Shown here piece by piece: positions 43,734 to 52,758 of a stretch of 64,000 nt of DNA (position 1 is the stretch's first letter; each line of letters opens with the position of its first letter). The stretch is from Emticicia sp. BO119 (GTDB lineage Bacteria > Bacteroidota > Bacteroidia > Cytophagales > Spirosomataceae): assembly GCF_013912375.1 (NCBI RefSeq), contig NZ_JACETV010000005.1:62001-126000 (forward strand), given 5' to 3'. Made by a program: the position numbers and the translations under genes. The notes under the pieces were generated by a model. It saw only the letters and a list, made by a program, of their open reading frames with translations. It was not told the origin of the DNA and did not search any database.

Positions 43734-45371
43734 ATGAGAAAATTCTACTTTAACCTGCTTTTACTTTGCTCACATTCAGCTTTTGTATTGGCACAGAATT
43801 TCGATTCTTCCAATCTGCCCATTATATTTATTACTACACAAGGCCAGATCTATGACGACCCCAAAGTGAAAGCTAAAATGGAAATCATCTACAACGGCCC
43901 TGGTAAAACTAATAACCTGACAGACAAACCCAATCATTATAGTGGCTCTATCGGTATCGAAACCCGTGGTTCGTCGTCACAGATGTTTCCTAAAAAAAGC
44001 TATGGATTTGAACTGTGGGACGATAAAAACAATGCCATTGATGCCAGTTTGTTTGGTATGCCCGAAGAATCTGATTGGATACTCTATGCGTCTTATAACG
44101 AAAAAAGCCTGATGCACAATGTACTTACCATGAAGCTGGCACGCGAGATGGGCATGTATGCCAGCCGTACCCAATATGTAGAACTATTTATAAACAACCA
44201 GTATATGGGGGTATATGTATTTATGGAGAAAATCAAACGGGCAAAAGGTAGAGTAGATATAGCCAAACTAAAAGAAGACGACCTGACAGGCGATGATATT
44301 ACAGGCGGATATATTTTTAAAGTAGATAAAACTACAGGTACAGGTTTAGGTGGCTGGACCTCGCAATACCAGAATAACCCTCCCGTTACCAATCGTACCT
44401 ATTACCAGTACGAAGCCCCCAAAAGCATTACACCAGAACAAAAAAAATATATCAGCACCTATGTATCCAATGCCGAGTCTGCGCTAAAGAGCAGTAGTTT
44501 CAGAGATAAGGAAAACGGCTACCGGAAGTATTTTGATACACATTCGTTTATTGGTTTGTTTCTGACTAATGAGATTTCAAAAAACGTAGACGGGTATCGG
44601 ATCAGTACTTTTTTCTATAAAGATAAAGACAGCAAAGGGGGGAAAATAAAGGCCGGTCCACCCTGGGACTACGACATTGCCTATGGCAACGGAAATTATT
44701 GCGAAGGCCAATACTATCAGGGGTTTTCTTATAAATTCAATAATGTTTGTCCGAACGATGGTTTTCAGGTGCCATTCTGGTGGGAACGTATGATGGAAGA
44801 TTCTGCCTTTGTACGTGAATTGGGAGAAGAATACGCCTTTCAACGCAAACGGGGAGCATTTCAGTTAGACAAAATCTATAAGTATATCGATAGCCTGACT
44901 ACCCAGTTACAGGCTCCGGCTTTCCGTAATTTTCAAAGATGGCCGATTTTAGGAGTTTACGTCTGGCCACAACCAAATCCTATTTCGAGTACGTGGTTTG
45001 GTGAGGTTGACGAACTAAAACAATTTGTTGCCAACAGATTGATATGGCTCGATGCGAACATCAAACAGCCAGCCGATTTGAGGATTACTGGAAATGAAGA
45101 AAACGGCCCGAATATACTGTCCATGAACGCCTACCCGAATCCGTTTCTGGACAGGATTTACGTAAACATTCATTCGCCCAAATCCGAAAAAGCAAATCTG
45201 ATTTTGTATGACGCCAATGGCAGGATACTCACCCGGATTCAGGAGACCTTGCAGATAGGCGAAAATCAGGTAATGATTCAGGTACCATCAACTTTGCACC
45301 TCAGCAGTATTAACCTGCTGCAATTAGAAGCAAGCGGACATAAAATTGTAAAGAAGATGATACAACAGTAA
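43734..45371 (+). CDS. CotH kinase family protein with T9SS sorting domain
   Basis: A 545-aa secreted protein: signal peptide ending FVLAQ, then a CotH domain with GSIGIETRGSSSQMFPKKSY, ESDWILYASYNEKSLMHNVL, the ELFINNQYMGVYVFMEKIKR block and GPPWDYDIAYGN, as in CotH-like atypical protein kinases. The last 80 residues are a type IX secretion sorting domain (AYPNPFLDRIYVNI, LYDANGRIL, ending VKKMIQQ). It is therefore cargo for the T9SS and ends on the cell surface or outside. It lies 25 bp after the nuclease gene. Confidence 0.88.
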   Translation: MRKFYFNLLLLCSHSAFVLAQNFDSSNLPIIFITTQGQIYDDPKVKAKMEIIYNGPGKTNNLTDKPNHYSGSIGIETRGSSSQMFPKKSYGFELWDDKNNAIDASLFGMPEESDWILYASYNEKSLMHNVLTMKLAREMGMYASRTQYVELFINNQYMGVYVFMEKIKRAKGRVDIAKLKEDDLTGDDITGGYIFKVDKTTGTGLGGWTSQYQNNPPVTNRTYYQYEAPKSITPEQKKYISTYVSNAESALKSSSFRDKENGYRKYFDTHSFIGLFLTNEISKNVDGYRISTFFYKDKDSKGGKIKAGPPWDYDIAYGNGNYCEGQYYQGFSYKFNNVCPNDGFQVPFWWERMMEDSAFVRELGEEYAFQRKRGAFQLDKIYKYIDSLTTQLQAPAFRNFQRWPILGVYVWPQPNPISSTWFGEVDELKQFVANRLIWLDANIKQPADLRITGNEENGPNILSMNAYPNPFLDRIYVNIHSPKSEKANLILYDANGRILTRIQETLQIGENQVMIQVPSTLHLSSINLLQLEASGHKIVKKMIQQ

Positions 45372-45373
45372 AG

Positions 45374-45841
45374 TTAGTTTACCGGATAAATCATATAAGT
45401 ATGCGGAATACCGTCTTCGATATAATCATTGCCAGTCAGTTCAAAACCTAACGACTGGTAAAATTTTTCGAGATACTTTTGCGCTCCGATTTTTATAGGT
45501 GCTTGTCCGAACAGGTCAAGCACTTTTTCTATGGAGTGTTTCATCAGTATCCTTCCCAAACCACCACCTCTGGCTTTCGGTGAAGTTACCACCCTACCGA
45601 TTGAGGCATAACCTTCATAATACACGTTTTTATCAAAAAGCCTTGTATAAGCCACCAGGTTCTCGTCTTCATCAAATATCATCAAATGTAGTGCAACATT
45701 ATCTTTGCCATCAGCATCGAGGAAGGGGCAGTTTTGTTCTACAACAAATACCTCCTGTCTTAAGGCAAGAATAGCGTATAATTCTTCAAGACTGAGTTCA
45801 GAGAAAGGTACACATTTGATAGTAATTGATAAATCGGGCAT
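45374..45841 (-). CDS. elaA: GNAT family N-acetyltransferase, ElaA-like
   Basis: A 155-aa GNAT protein. Acetyl-CoA-binding motif RGGGLGRILM at about residues 90-99, preceded by IGRVVTSPKA; the N-terminus LRQEVFVVEQNCPFLDADG is diagnostic for the ElaA subfamily. Substrate unknown. Convergent with the CotH gene, 2 bp apart. Confidence 0.9.
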   Translation of the reverse strand: MPDLSITIKCVPFSELSLEELYAILALRQEVFVVEQNCPFLDADGKDNVALHLMIFDEDENLVAYTRLFDKNVYYEGYASIGRVVTSPKARGGGLGRILMKHSIEKVLDLFGQAPIKIGAQKYLEKFYQSLGFELTGNDYIEDGIPHTYMIYPVN

Positions 45842-45880
45842 ATATATTTGTGGCTAATATTAATAATCCGGAAGAAAAAA

Positions 45881-46552
45881 ATGCTGCTCAATTTACATAC
45901 ACATCTTTTGAAAAAACAAGCCAACGAACAGATTATTTTCAACGAGATAATCCCTGACGCAGAAGAAGCCTTAGAGGATTTCGAGCTACAAAACACTGAA
46001 AACTGGCTATCAGCAGGCATTCATCCCTGGTATATCAACGAAAAGCTATCCAATTCCCAGCTAAAAAAACTGGCTGCTATTGCTAAAGAACCCACCATAA
46101 AATTCATAGGAGAATGCGGCCTTGACAGACTCAAAGGTTCTCCACTATCTGTACAGGAAGAAATTTTCATCAAGCAAATCCGAATAGCAGAAGATGTCAG
46201 AAAGCCAGTTATCATCCATTGCGTTCGGTGTTATAACGAGCTGATTTCCATCAAAAAAATAGTGAGACCCCGTGTGCCATCCGTGGTGCATGGCTTCAAT
46301 ACAAAAATTGAAATAGCCCGGCAATTACTCGACAAAGGTTTCTATTTATCTTTAGGCGGAGCATTACTACAAGAAGAATCAAACGCCCTGAAAGTTTTAC
46401 AGGAAATTCCTCTGGAAAGACTTTTTCTTGAAACTGACGATAAAGACATTTCAATTATGGATATTTATCAAAAAGCGGCGACGGTGAAAGGTTTATCAGT
46501 GGAGGAATTGGAAAAAGTGATTTTTGATAATTATTTGGGGTTAAATCTATGA
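45881..46552 (+). CDS. TatD-like metal-dependent hydrolase
   Basis: A 223-aa protein of the TatD family (TIM barrel, metal-dependent nuclease or deaminase-like hydrolase). Metal-binding residues: NLHTHLL at the N-terminus (HxH), IGECGLD with Glu, VIIHCVR, and LETDDKD near the end. It is shorter than E. coli TatD, as is common for this Bacteroidota subgroup. The frame opens at a TTG at 45848, but MLLNLHTH from the ATG at 45881 is the family start. Its stop codon is inside the first palindrome of the array. Confidence 0.85.
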   Translation: MLLNLHTHLLKKQANEQIIFNEIIPDAEEALEDFELQNTENWLSAGIHPWYINEKLSNSQLKKLAAIAKEPTIKFIGECGLDRLKGSPLSVQEEIFIKQIRIAEDVRKPVIIHCVRCYNELISIKKIVRPRVPSVVHGFNTKIEIARQLLDKGFYLSLGGALLQEESNALKVLQEIPLERLFLETDDKDISIMDIYQKAATVKGLSVEELEKVIFDNYLGLNL

Positions 46553-46625
46553 CGATTTTTCAAATCGTCCTGTCGACGAATTAGAAAATCGTCAGGTTTG
46601 TCAAGAGACGATTTAAAAAATCGTG
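46551..46625. repeat. array of three 19-bp ACGATTT/AAATCGT palindromes
   Basis: Three related palindromes at 46551-46569, 46575-46593 and 46607-46625, each a GACGA arm, a short A/T core and a TCGTC/TCGTG arm; starts are 24 and 32 bp apart. The first covers the TatD stop and the third lies just before the -7 box of the HipA-like gene. One 16-bp copy recurs at 39955. They may be operator sites or a repetitive extragenic palindrome. Confidence 0.75.
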
Positions 46626-46638
46626 ATACATTTTTCAC

Positions 46639-46646
46639 TACTTTTG
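46639..46646 (+). promoter_or_regulatory. candidate -7 box for the HipA-like operon
   Basis: TACTTTTG is a perfect TAnnTTTG match, 22 bp before the ATG at 46669. The third palindrome ends 13 bp upstream and covers the region where a -33 contact would lie, so a protein bound there would control this promoter. Confidence 0.5.
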
Positions 46647-46668
46647 CCCATGAGTTAAAAGAAACACA

Positions 46669-47466
46669 ATGAACACAGTCGAAGCGCAATTAAGAACCGT
46701 CAATATCACCCGCTATGTTACCCCCCTGCGAGAGGGTGGCTCGTTGCCGGCTATTGCCGAAGCTGACGACGATTTTCTCTATGTAATCAAATTCCGTGGT
46801 GCAGGCCAGGGAGTAAAAGCCCTGATTGCTGAACTCATAGGCGGAGAACTCGCCCGTGCCTTAGGCTTACGTATGCCCGAAATGGTCTTTGCCAACCTCG
46901 ACGAAGCCTTTGGCAGAACCGAACCCGACGAAGAAATACAGGATTTGCTGCAAGCAAGCGTAGGTCTCAATCTGGGTGTGCACTACCTATCAGGTGCAAT
47001 TACTTTTGACCCCGTGCTTAATGTAGTCGACCCAAAATTAGCTTCACAGATTGTCTGGTTAGACTGTCTGTTAACCAATGTTGACCGTACCGCCCGCAAT
47101 ACCAATATGCTCATGTGGCACAAGGAACTCTGGCTGATAGACCACGGCGCCTCGCTCTATTTCCACCACTCATGGGACAACTGGAAAGAGCAATCGCTCC
47201 GCCCGTTTGTGCAGGTAAAAGATCATGTACTACTCCCTTTTGCCACTGAAATAGCAGAGGTAAACGAAGAATACTGCCAGCTAGTCACCTCACAGCTTAT
47301 ACAAAATATTGTAGCCTTAGTACCCGATGAATGGTTAATAGACCCATCATCTGAGGAATCAGCAGAAGAACGACGAGCCGTATATGCGCAATTTTTAGAA
47401 TCACGGGTATCACACTCCCAGAACTTTGTTAACGAAGCACAGAATGCAAGAAAATTACTTATATGA
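46669..47466 (+). CDS. HipA-like kinase domain protein
   Basis: A 265-aa protein resembling the compact HipA-type kinases that pair with DUF3037 proteins. The N-terminal lobe has LYVIKFRGAGQGVKALIAEL, with Lys as the likely ATP anchor, and GGELARALGL. The catalytic region reads LDCLLTNVDRTARNTNML, giving the D-x5-N arrangement of HipA, and LWLIDHGASLYFHH supplies the metal-binding Asp. It lacks the N-terminal HipA extension and has no adjacent HipB-type regulator. It overlaps the DUF3037 gene by 23 bp. Confidence 0.82.
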   Translation: MNTVEAQLRTVNITRYVTPLREGGSLPAIAEADDDFLYVIKFRGAGQGVKALIAELIGGELARALGLRMPEMVFANLDEAFGRTEPDEEIQDLLQASVGLNLGVHYLSGAITFDPVLNVVDPKLASQIVWLDCLLTNVDRTARNTNMLMWHKELWLIDHGASLYFHHSWDNWKEQSLRPFVQVKDHVLLPFATEIAEVNEEYCQLVTSQLIQNIVALVPDEWLIDPSSEESAEERRAVYAQFLESRVSHSQNFVNEAQNARKLLI

Positions 47467-47827
47467 GTATGCCGTAGTCCGTATTGTACCACTGGTCGAA
47501 AGAGAAGAATTCCTCAATGTAGGGGTGATTCTCTATTGCCCTAAAAAAGGCTTTCTGAAAGTCAGGTATCATCTGGACGAAGCACGATTAAAGGCTTTTT
47601 CGTGCAGTCTGGAAGTTTCAGAACTGGCTGCATACCTGCACACCTTAGAGCGTATCTGTATGGGTGGTAAAAACGGCGGCCCAATTGGTATGCTACCCAT
47701 TGCCTCCCGTTTCCGGTGGTTGACGGCTACCCGTAGTACTATTATTCAGACCTCAAAAATCCATCCGGGTTTTTGTATTGAACCGGAAGAAACATTAGAC
47801 AGATTGTATGAGCAGTTGGTGTTATAA
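47444..47827 (+). CDS. DUF3037 family protein
   Basis: A 127-aa protein typical of DUF3037: the start YEYAVVRIVPLVEREEFLNVG, then GVILYCPKKGFL, and a C-terminal PGFCIEPEETLDRLY. DUF3037 genes normally follow HipA-like kinase genes, as here with a 23-bp overlap from the chosen ATG at 47444 (an ATG at 47426 gives six more residues). The pair may work as enzyme and partner or antidote, but its biochemistry is not known. Confidence 0.85.
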   Translation: MQENYLYEYAVVRIVPLVEREEFLNVGVILYCPKKGFLKVRYHLDEARLKAFSCSLEVSELAAYLHTLERICMGGKNGGPIGMLPIASRFRWLTATRSTIIQTSKIHPGFCIEPEETLDRLYEQLVL

Positions 47828-47847
47828 TTCTCATTTTTATAGCAAAC

Positions 47848-47876
47848 GTAGAGACAGGGCATTACCCTGTCTCTAC
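47848..47876 (+). repeat. 12-bp stem hairpin (GTAGAGACAGGG element)
   Basis: A perfect 12-bp stem GTAGAGACAGGG/CCCTGTCTCTAC with loop CATTA, 20 bp after the DUF3037 gene. It has no T tract, so it resembles the extragenic palindromes common in Cytophagales genomes more than a terminator. Confidence 0.6.
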
Positions 47877-47987
47877 CAATTATTATGCATTGTGGGAATA
47901 ACCAAAACAACAACAGATTTATTTGCATTAAATCCAATCTACCCCTAAATTTATACCCTCACGTATTTAACCCAGCAATCATCCATT

Positions 47988-49361
47988 ATGACACCTTCAC
48001 GCAGGAAGTTTATCAAAGGGATTGGCGCAGCCTCAGTCCTGATGGCTACTGAATCCTTTGCCAAACCATTCAATATTATTAAAAGCCTCAGAATAAGTCC
48101 AAACGACAAAATCCGTATTGCTACCATCGGTCTGGGTATTCAGGGAAATTCTGATACCAAAGCAGCACTACGCAACCCCGAAGCAGAACTGGTAGCTGCG
48201 GCCGATTTGTACGATGGCCGTTTGGTAAGAGGCAAAGAAGTATATAACAAAGACCTTTTCACGACACGTGATTTCAGAGAAATATTAAACCGTAAAGACA
48301 TTGACGCGGTGATTATTGCTACGCCTGACCACTGGCATGACCATATTTCTATTGCGGCTCTGAATGCAGGGAAAGCCGTGTATTGCGAAAAACCAATGGT
48401 ACAACACATTGATGAAGGCAGAAAAGTAATAGAAACCTGGCAAAAAACAGGTAAAACAATGCAGATTGGGAGCCAGCCTATTAGTGGAGCGGCTTATGCC
48501 GAAGCACAAAGACTATTACAGGCAGGCGAAATCGGTGAGTTGAACTTTATTGAAGCAACCTACGACCGTTTCAGTGCTTTAGGTGCCTGGACCTACTCTA
48601 TTCCACCGGATGCCTCGGCTCAAACCATCGATTGGGACAGATTCTTAGGCGATGCCCCCAAACGTCCGTTTGATGCTACGCGTTTCTTCCGCTGGAGAAA
48701 TTACCGGGATTATGGCACGGGTGTAGCCGGAGACTTATTTGTGCATCTCATTACAGGTATGCACTATGCAACGGGTGCCATCGGGCCTCACAGAATATTC
48801 TCATCGGGCGAACTAAGCTACTGGAAAGACGGCCGCGATGTACCTGATGTAATGGTAACCGTATTAGATTATCCTGAAACAGAAAAACACAAGAAATTTC
48901 AGGCGGTATTACGAGTAAACTTCGCCAATGCAGGCGCTATCAAAAACGTAACACGGGTTGTAGGTACCGAAGGAGAAATTCAATGGAGTGCGCAGGGGCT
49001 GACACTTACTAAACGTAAATTGCCTAAAGCACCGGGCTATGGTAATGGCGAAAGCTACCCAACGTTTGCAGAAGCTACACAAAAAGAGTTTTTGAAAGAA
49101 TACGATGCCAAATATTCGGAAGCCGACAGAAAAGCAGAGCCTGTAAAAGAAGTGAAGTTTGACACCCCACAAGGTGACGATGCACATGCCAAACACTTCA
49201 AGAATTTCTTTGATAATATGCGTGTCAACAGCCAGAAAACCATCGAAGACCCAATCTTTGGTTTCCGTGCTGCAGCTCCGGCATTGGCTTGTAATCTAAG
49301 CTATTTTGATAATAAAATAGTGTATTGGGATCCGATTGAAATGAAAATGAAGAAGAAGTAA
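47988..49361 (+). CDS. Gfo/Idh/MocA family oxidoreductase, Tat-exported
   Basis: A 457-aa NAD(P)-dependent sugar dehydrogenase-like protein. A Tat signal (SRRKFIKGIGAASVLMA) exports it with bound cofactor. Rossmann part: RIATIGLGIQGN, DAVIIATPDHWHDHISIAAL, and the family motif VYCEKPM with its Lys. The second domain has TGVAGDLFVHLITGMHY, where the His is usually catalytic. Substrate unknown; secreted members often act on glycans. Confidence 0.9.
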   Translation: MTPSRRKFIKGIGAASVLMATESFAKPFNIIKSLRISPNDKIRIATIGLGIQGNSDTKAALRNPEAELVAAADLYDGRLVRGKEVYNKDLFTTRDFREILNRKDIDAVIIATPDHWHDHISIAALNAGKAVYCEKPMVQHIDEGRKVIETWQKTGKTMQIGSQPISGAAYAEAQRLLQAGEIGELNFIEATYDRFSALGAWTYSIPPDASAQTIDWDRFLGDAPKRPFDATRFFRWRNYRDYGTGVAGDLFVHLITGMHYATGAIGPHRIFSSGELSYWKDGRDVPDVMVTVLDYPETEKHKKFQAVLRVNFANAGAIKNVTRVVGTEGEIQWSAQGLTLTKRKLPKAPGYGNGESYPTFAEATQKEFLKEYDAKYSEADRKAEPVKEVKFDTPQGDDAHAKHFKNFFDNMRVNSQKTIEDPIFGFRAAAPALACNLSYFDNKIVYWDPIEMKMKKK

Positions 49362-49376
49362 ACCGCGCAACGTCCG

Positions 49377-49424
49377 CCCCAACAATGGGGAGAGGGGTTT
49401 TCGCTCCCTTCCCCACTGTTGGGG
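49377..49424. repeat. GC-rich extragenic hairpin
   Basis: Inverted repeat with arms CCCCAACA/TGTTGGGG continued, after one mismatch, by TGGGG/CCCCA, around a T/C-rich loop. It sits between the oxidoreductase and the DUF3820 gene and is far more GC-rich than its surroundings, like a REP or MITE-type element. No transposase is nearby. Confidence 0.6.
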
Positions 49425-49457
49425 AAGGGCTGGGGATGGGATCTAATTCAAACAAAA

Positions 49458-49685
49458 ATGAACGAAGCAAACTCTGCCATCATCAAAGAACTTGTTACTT
49501 TCCGAATGCCTTTCGGCAAATACAAAGACAGGCTCATCTGCGATTTGCCAGAACATTATCTATTATGGTTTCAAAAAGAGGGTTTCCCGGAAGGGAAACT
49601 TGGAACTTTGCTGGCTACTATGTACGAAATCAAACTCAATGGGCTTGAATATCTGCTCAAGCCATTGAAAGAAAGAAAAATCTGA
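49458..49685 (+). CDS. DUF3820 family protein
   Basis: A 75-aa protein matching DUF3820: MPFGKYKDRLICDLPEHYLL, then WFQKEGFPEGKLG and a C-terminal LLKPL. The ATG at 49458 is preferred over one at 49419, because the earlier codons lie at the edge of the GC-rich hairpin and encode a non-family sequence. Function not established. Confidence 0.85.
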   Translation: MNEANSAIIKELVTFRMPFGKYKDRLICDLPEHYLLWFQKEGFPEGKLGTLLATMYEIKLNGLEYLLKPLKERKI

Positions 49686-49748
49686 AAGCTCTTCCAAACT
49701 ATCTGCTACTGGCTACTGTTATAGGCTAATAAAACTTATTATACTTGT

Positions 49749-50474
49749 ATGTCTGACAACACAACAATTATCCGGACAGCCCTTGTTACCGGAGGTTCAA
49801 AAGGTATTGGCTATGGCGTAGCCGAAGTACTAATCAAAGAAGGAATCAGGGTAGCCATCACGAGCCGTTCGCAGGAAGCTGTCGAGGAAGCAGCCGCTGC
49901 ACTAAATAAAATCAAAGAAGGATATGCACTGCCAATGGTTTCAGATGTAAGAGATTTTACCTCTCAACAAAAAACAGTTGCTGCCATTATTGAAAAATGG
50001 GGAAGACTCGATTACGTAATCGCCAATGCAGGCGTAGGTCATCTGGTGCCTTTTCAGGATATTACATTAGAACAATGGCATAATACCATTGATATTAACC
50101 TGACAGGTGTATTCTATACTGCCAAAACAACTTTAGAAGCCCTCAAAGCATCGAAAGGATATTTCATTACCATTGCCAGTCTGGCAGGAGCAAATTTCTT
50201 CGATAAAGGAACAGCCTATAATGCCAGCAAATTCGGTCTGGTAGGTTTCACCCAAGCCCTCATGCTGGACCTGCGAAACGAAGGCATAAAAGTTTCTACC
50301 ATTATGCCTGGTTCTGTGGCTACCTATTTCAACAACCATACACCAACTGAAAAAGACGCCTGGAAAATCCAACCGGAAGACATCGGGCAGATTGTTTCTG
50401 ATTTAATTAAAATGCCTGCCCGTACTTTGCCAAGTAAGGTAGAGGTAAGGCCATCAATGCCGCCGGGTAAATAA
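49749..50474 (+). CDS. short-chain dehydrogenase/reductase
   Basis: A 241-aa classical SDR. Cofactor motif TGGSKGIGYG at about residues 14-23, structural NAG (VIANAGVG), catalytic Ser in ITIASLAGA, and YNASK at about 158-162. Length is standard. The substrate cannot be told from sequence. TATACTTG, one mismatch from a -7 box, lies directly before the ATG. Confidence 0.93.
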   Translation: MSDNTTIIRTALVTGGSKGIGYGVAEVLIKEGIRVAITSRSQEAVEEAAAALNKIKEGYALPMVSDVRDFTSQQKTVAAIIEKWGRLDYVIANAGVGHLVPFQDITLEQWHNTIDINLTGVFYTAKTTLEALKASKGYFITIASLAGANFFDKGTAYNASKFGLVGFTQALMLDLRNEGIKVSTIMPGSVATYFNNHTPTEKDAWKIQPEDIGQIVSDLIKMPARTLPSKVEVRPSMPPGK

Positions 50475-50627
50475 TATTTTTTAAGTATGGGTGTAACCAA
50501 TGCGCCTATACTTAAATCTGTCACTTAAATCTCATTTTGAACGGCTTTTGATACACTTTGGTTGTCTTTTGACTACCGCTATGGCTGCATCTGCTACTAT
50601 CTTTATCGGAAAAATAATCAAATAACG

Positions 50628-51446
50628 ATGAAGACACCCGCCCGTATTGGTCAATGGTTTTATGGAATTGCAATAGTAGTTTATGGTCTGCAACAATTAT
50701 GGTATGCCGATTTCCGTACCGTGCAGTTGCCTGCATGGCAATCGTATCTGCCGTTACTGCCTGTCTGGGCATATCTTTTCGGAATCTGTCTGATTGTGGC
50801 AGGCGGTGCTATTATATGGGGCAAAAAAGCCAGAGAAGCCTCGTTACTTACAGGCAGTGTTTTTTTGTTTCTGTTTTTGTTTGTGCAGATTCCTTATGAG
50901 CTTTTTGGTGACCCCAATAGTAGCCTGCATCTTGGTGTGTGGACAAATGCTTTAAAAGGACTTGCTCTGGCAGGAGGTGCATTTGTGATGGCGGGTTCTT
51001 TTGATAAAAGAGATTCAAACCATTCAGCTTTCGCTAAATTTTCAGAAAAGTTTATTCCATTCGGGCCGTTATTCTTTTCAGTCACTATGATTAGCTTTGG
51101 CATCGCTCATTTTCTCTATACAGACGGAGTATCTACGCTTGTTCCGCCTTATTTTCCTGACCCTGTTTTCTGGACACGCCTGAGTGGCGTCATATTAATA
51201 GCCTCTGGCATGGCAATTACTTTAAAAATTAGACGTGGTGCCATTGCAATGTTATTCAGTATTGCTTTATTTCTATGGGTATTCTTATTGCATCTTCCAC
51301 GAGCCATTCAAGACCCCCATGCTTCAAGAGCCAACGAGGTATCAAGCTGTTTTGATGCGCTGGCCTTTTGCGGCATTGCCTTTATTATATCGCTCAGAAC
51401 ACTAAAATCTGACTTGTCTGAAATCTTTGAAACTACCACTAACTAA
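50628..51446 (+). CDS. internally duplicated membrane protein
   Basis: A 272-aa membrane protein of two similar halves, each about 130 aa with four hydrophobic segments. Matching pieces include YGLQQLWYAD with FGIAHFLYTD, AYLFGICLIVAGGAII with TRLSGVILIASGMAIT, and VQIPYELFGDP with LHLPRAIQDP. The general look is of DoxX-like small membrane proteins. The ATG at 50628 is chosen; the frame extends to a TTG at 50562. Role unknown. Confidence 0.75.
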   Translation: MKTPARIGQWFYGIAIVVYGLQQLWYADFRTVQLPAWQSYLPLLPVWAYLFGICLIVAGGAIIWGKKAREASLLTGSVFLFLFLFVQIPYELFGDPNSSLHLGVWTNALKGLALAGGAFVMAGSFDKRDSNHSAFAKFSEKFIPFGPLFFSVTMISFGIAHFLYTDGVSTLVPPYFPDPVFWTRLSGVILIASGMAITLKIRRGAIAMLFSIALFLWVFLLHLPRAIQDPHASRANEVSSCFDALAFCGIAFIISLRTLKSDLSEIFETTTN

Positions 51447-51471
51447 TAAATCTATCGTCTTTGCCTGCAAT

Positions 51472-51519
51472 ATCACGGCAAACCGTGATTGCTTCCGGTT
51501 ACATTTCATGAGAAATTTG
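51472..51519 (+). promoter_or_regulatory. operator-promoter, copy 1 of 3
   Basis: ATCACGG-CAAA-CCGTGAT palindrome at 51472-51489; its last T begins a TTG (-33) at 51489-51491; after exactly 20 nt comes GAAATTTG (-7) at 51512-51519. The start codon follows 7 bp later, so the mRNA would be nearly leaderless. Identical layout precedes two further paralogues. Confidence 0.75.
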
Positions 51520-51526
51520 TAAAAAA

Positions 51527-52675
51527 ATGTCCATGAAAAATTTTAGCTATTTCTGCATCATCTTTGTGCCTTTACTGAGTTCTGCACAATCAACGATGAT
51601 GCTCCCAAACAGGATTGAATTACCCAAAGTAGCTACTTTAGTTACCTGCACCAGCAATGAAATGGGAAGAATGGTTTATCGCACCAGCGATAACAAAGCC
51701 TATTATTGTAATGGCACCGACTGGCAGGAAATGACTGGCGGAGGGTTTACGCTCCCCTATTCGGGCACAGGTGATACCAATTCAAACCTCTTCAGAATTA
51801 TTAATGAAGGCAATGGCAGAGCTATCTATGCCGAAACCCAGGGCAATGCACTCTCCATAGGGATTCAGGCAGTAGCCTCTCATACAGCACCGGATATTGA
51901 CAATTTTGCCGTTTTTGCTCAGAATAAAAGTACCAATGCCTTAGGTGCTGGGGTTTTTGGGCGCCACGAAGGCACAGGCATTGGCGTTTATGGGGTTACT
52001 CCTAATGCTGGAATCGGTGTAAAAGGTCTGGCCTTTCCGGCAGAAATGGGTGGCACTGGCACTGGTATTGGTGTCTGGGCAGAAAGCACAGCCGGTTATG
52101 GGCTTTATGCCAAAAGTAAAAGCTGGTCGGCAGTTAAAGCCGAAAGTGAAACAAGCTTCGGGTTGCATGGATTGAGTAAAGATGATGCCGGTGTTCGTGG
52201 ACAATCGGTAGATGGCATTGGGGTATATGGGACAAGTTATACAAAGTATGCAGTATATGGCTATAGCTACGGCACCGAAGGATATGGTATTTATGGTTCA
52301 GGACTTTATGGAAACGCCGGATATTTTGATGGAAATGTAAAAGTAAAACGGGATGTATTTGTCGGGGAAGACAAAGGTATTATCCAGAATACCAACGGCA
52401 CACAACTGAAATATTACACAGGCACAGTCGGTTTTGAATATACCCTTACGGCCTTTAGTACATTTATCTCTGACGAAATACCTATTGCTACTTTTTCTTC
52501 AAAGCCTGTGGTATATATTGCCGATGTTACAAATCAGTCTGGGTCATATTACAAAGTTATTGTAACGGTCGTAGCGGTAACTAACAACTCTGCCAGGCTC
52601 AGGTTTTACAATGCAAGCGATGCCCAGATTACCTTTAGCGGTACCTGGAATTTAGTAGCTATTGGTCCAAAATAG
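51527..52675 (+). CDS. secreted fibre-like protein A
   Basis: A 382-aa protein with signal peptide (CIIFVPLLSSAQ). The N-terminal module GRMVYRTSDNKAYYCNGTDW is like that of the prophage tail fibre at 15825. The middle is a run of short beta turns (GIGVYGVT, GIGVWAES, GYGLYAKS, GIYGSG), suggesting a trimeric beta-helix shaft. The C-terminal domain ends TWNLVAIGPK. No sorting domain or anchor is seen. The ATG at 51533 (MKNFSYF) is an alternative start. Confidence 0.7.
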   Translation: MSMKNFSYFCIIFVPLLSSAQSTMMLPNRIELPKVATLVTCTSNEMGRMVYRTSDNKAYYCNGTDWQEMTGGGFTLPYSGTGDTNSNLFRIINEGNGRAIYAETQGNALSIGIQAVASHTAPDIDNFAVFAQNKSTNALGAGVFGRHEGTGIGVYGVTPNAGIGVKGLAFPAEMGGTGTGIGVWAESTAGYGLYAKSKSWSAVKAESETSFGLHGLSKDDAGVRGQSVDGIGVYGTSYTKYAVYGYSYGTEGYGIYGSGLYGNAGYFDGNVKVKRDVFVGEDKGIIQNTNGTQLKYYTGTVGFEYTLTAFSTFISDEIPIATFSSKPVVYIADVTNQSGSYYKVIVTVVAVTNNSARLRFYNASDAQITFSGTWNLVAIGPK

Positions 52676-52702
52676 CCTGAAAATTTCGTATTAAAGCAAA
52701 AT

Positions 52703-52750
52703 ATCACGGCAAACCGTGATTGATTCCGGTTTCTTTTCATGAGAGATTTG
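52703..52750 (+). promoter_or_regulatory. operator-promoter, copy 2 of 3
   Basis: Same palindrome at 52703-52720, TTG at 52720-52722, 20-nt spacer, GAGATTTG at 52743-52750. About 70 bp from the palindrome to the start codon are nearly identical to copy 1, showing that gene and promoter were duplicated together. Confidence 0.75.
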
Positions 52751-52758
52751 TATAAAAA

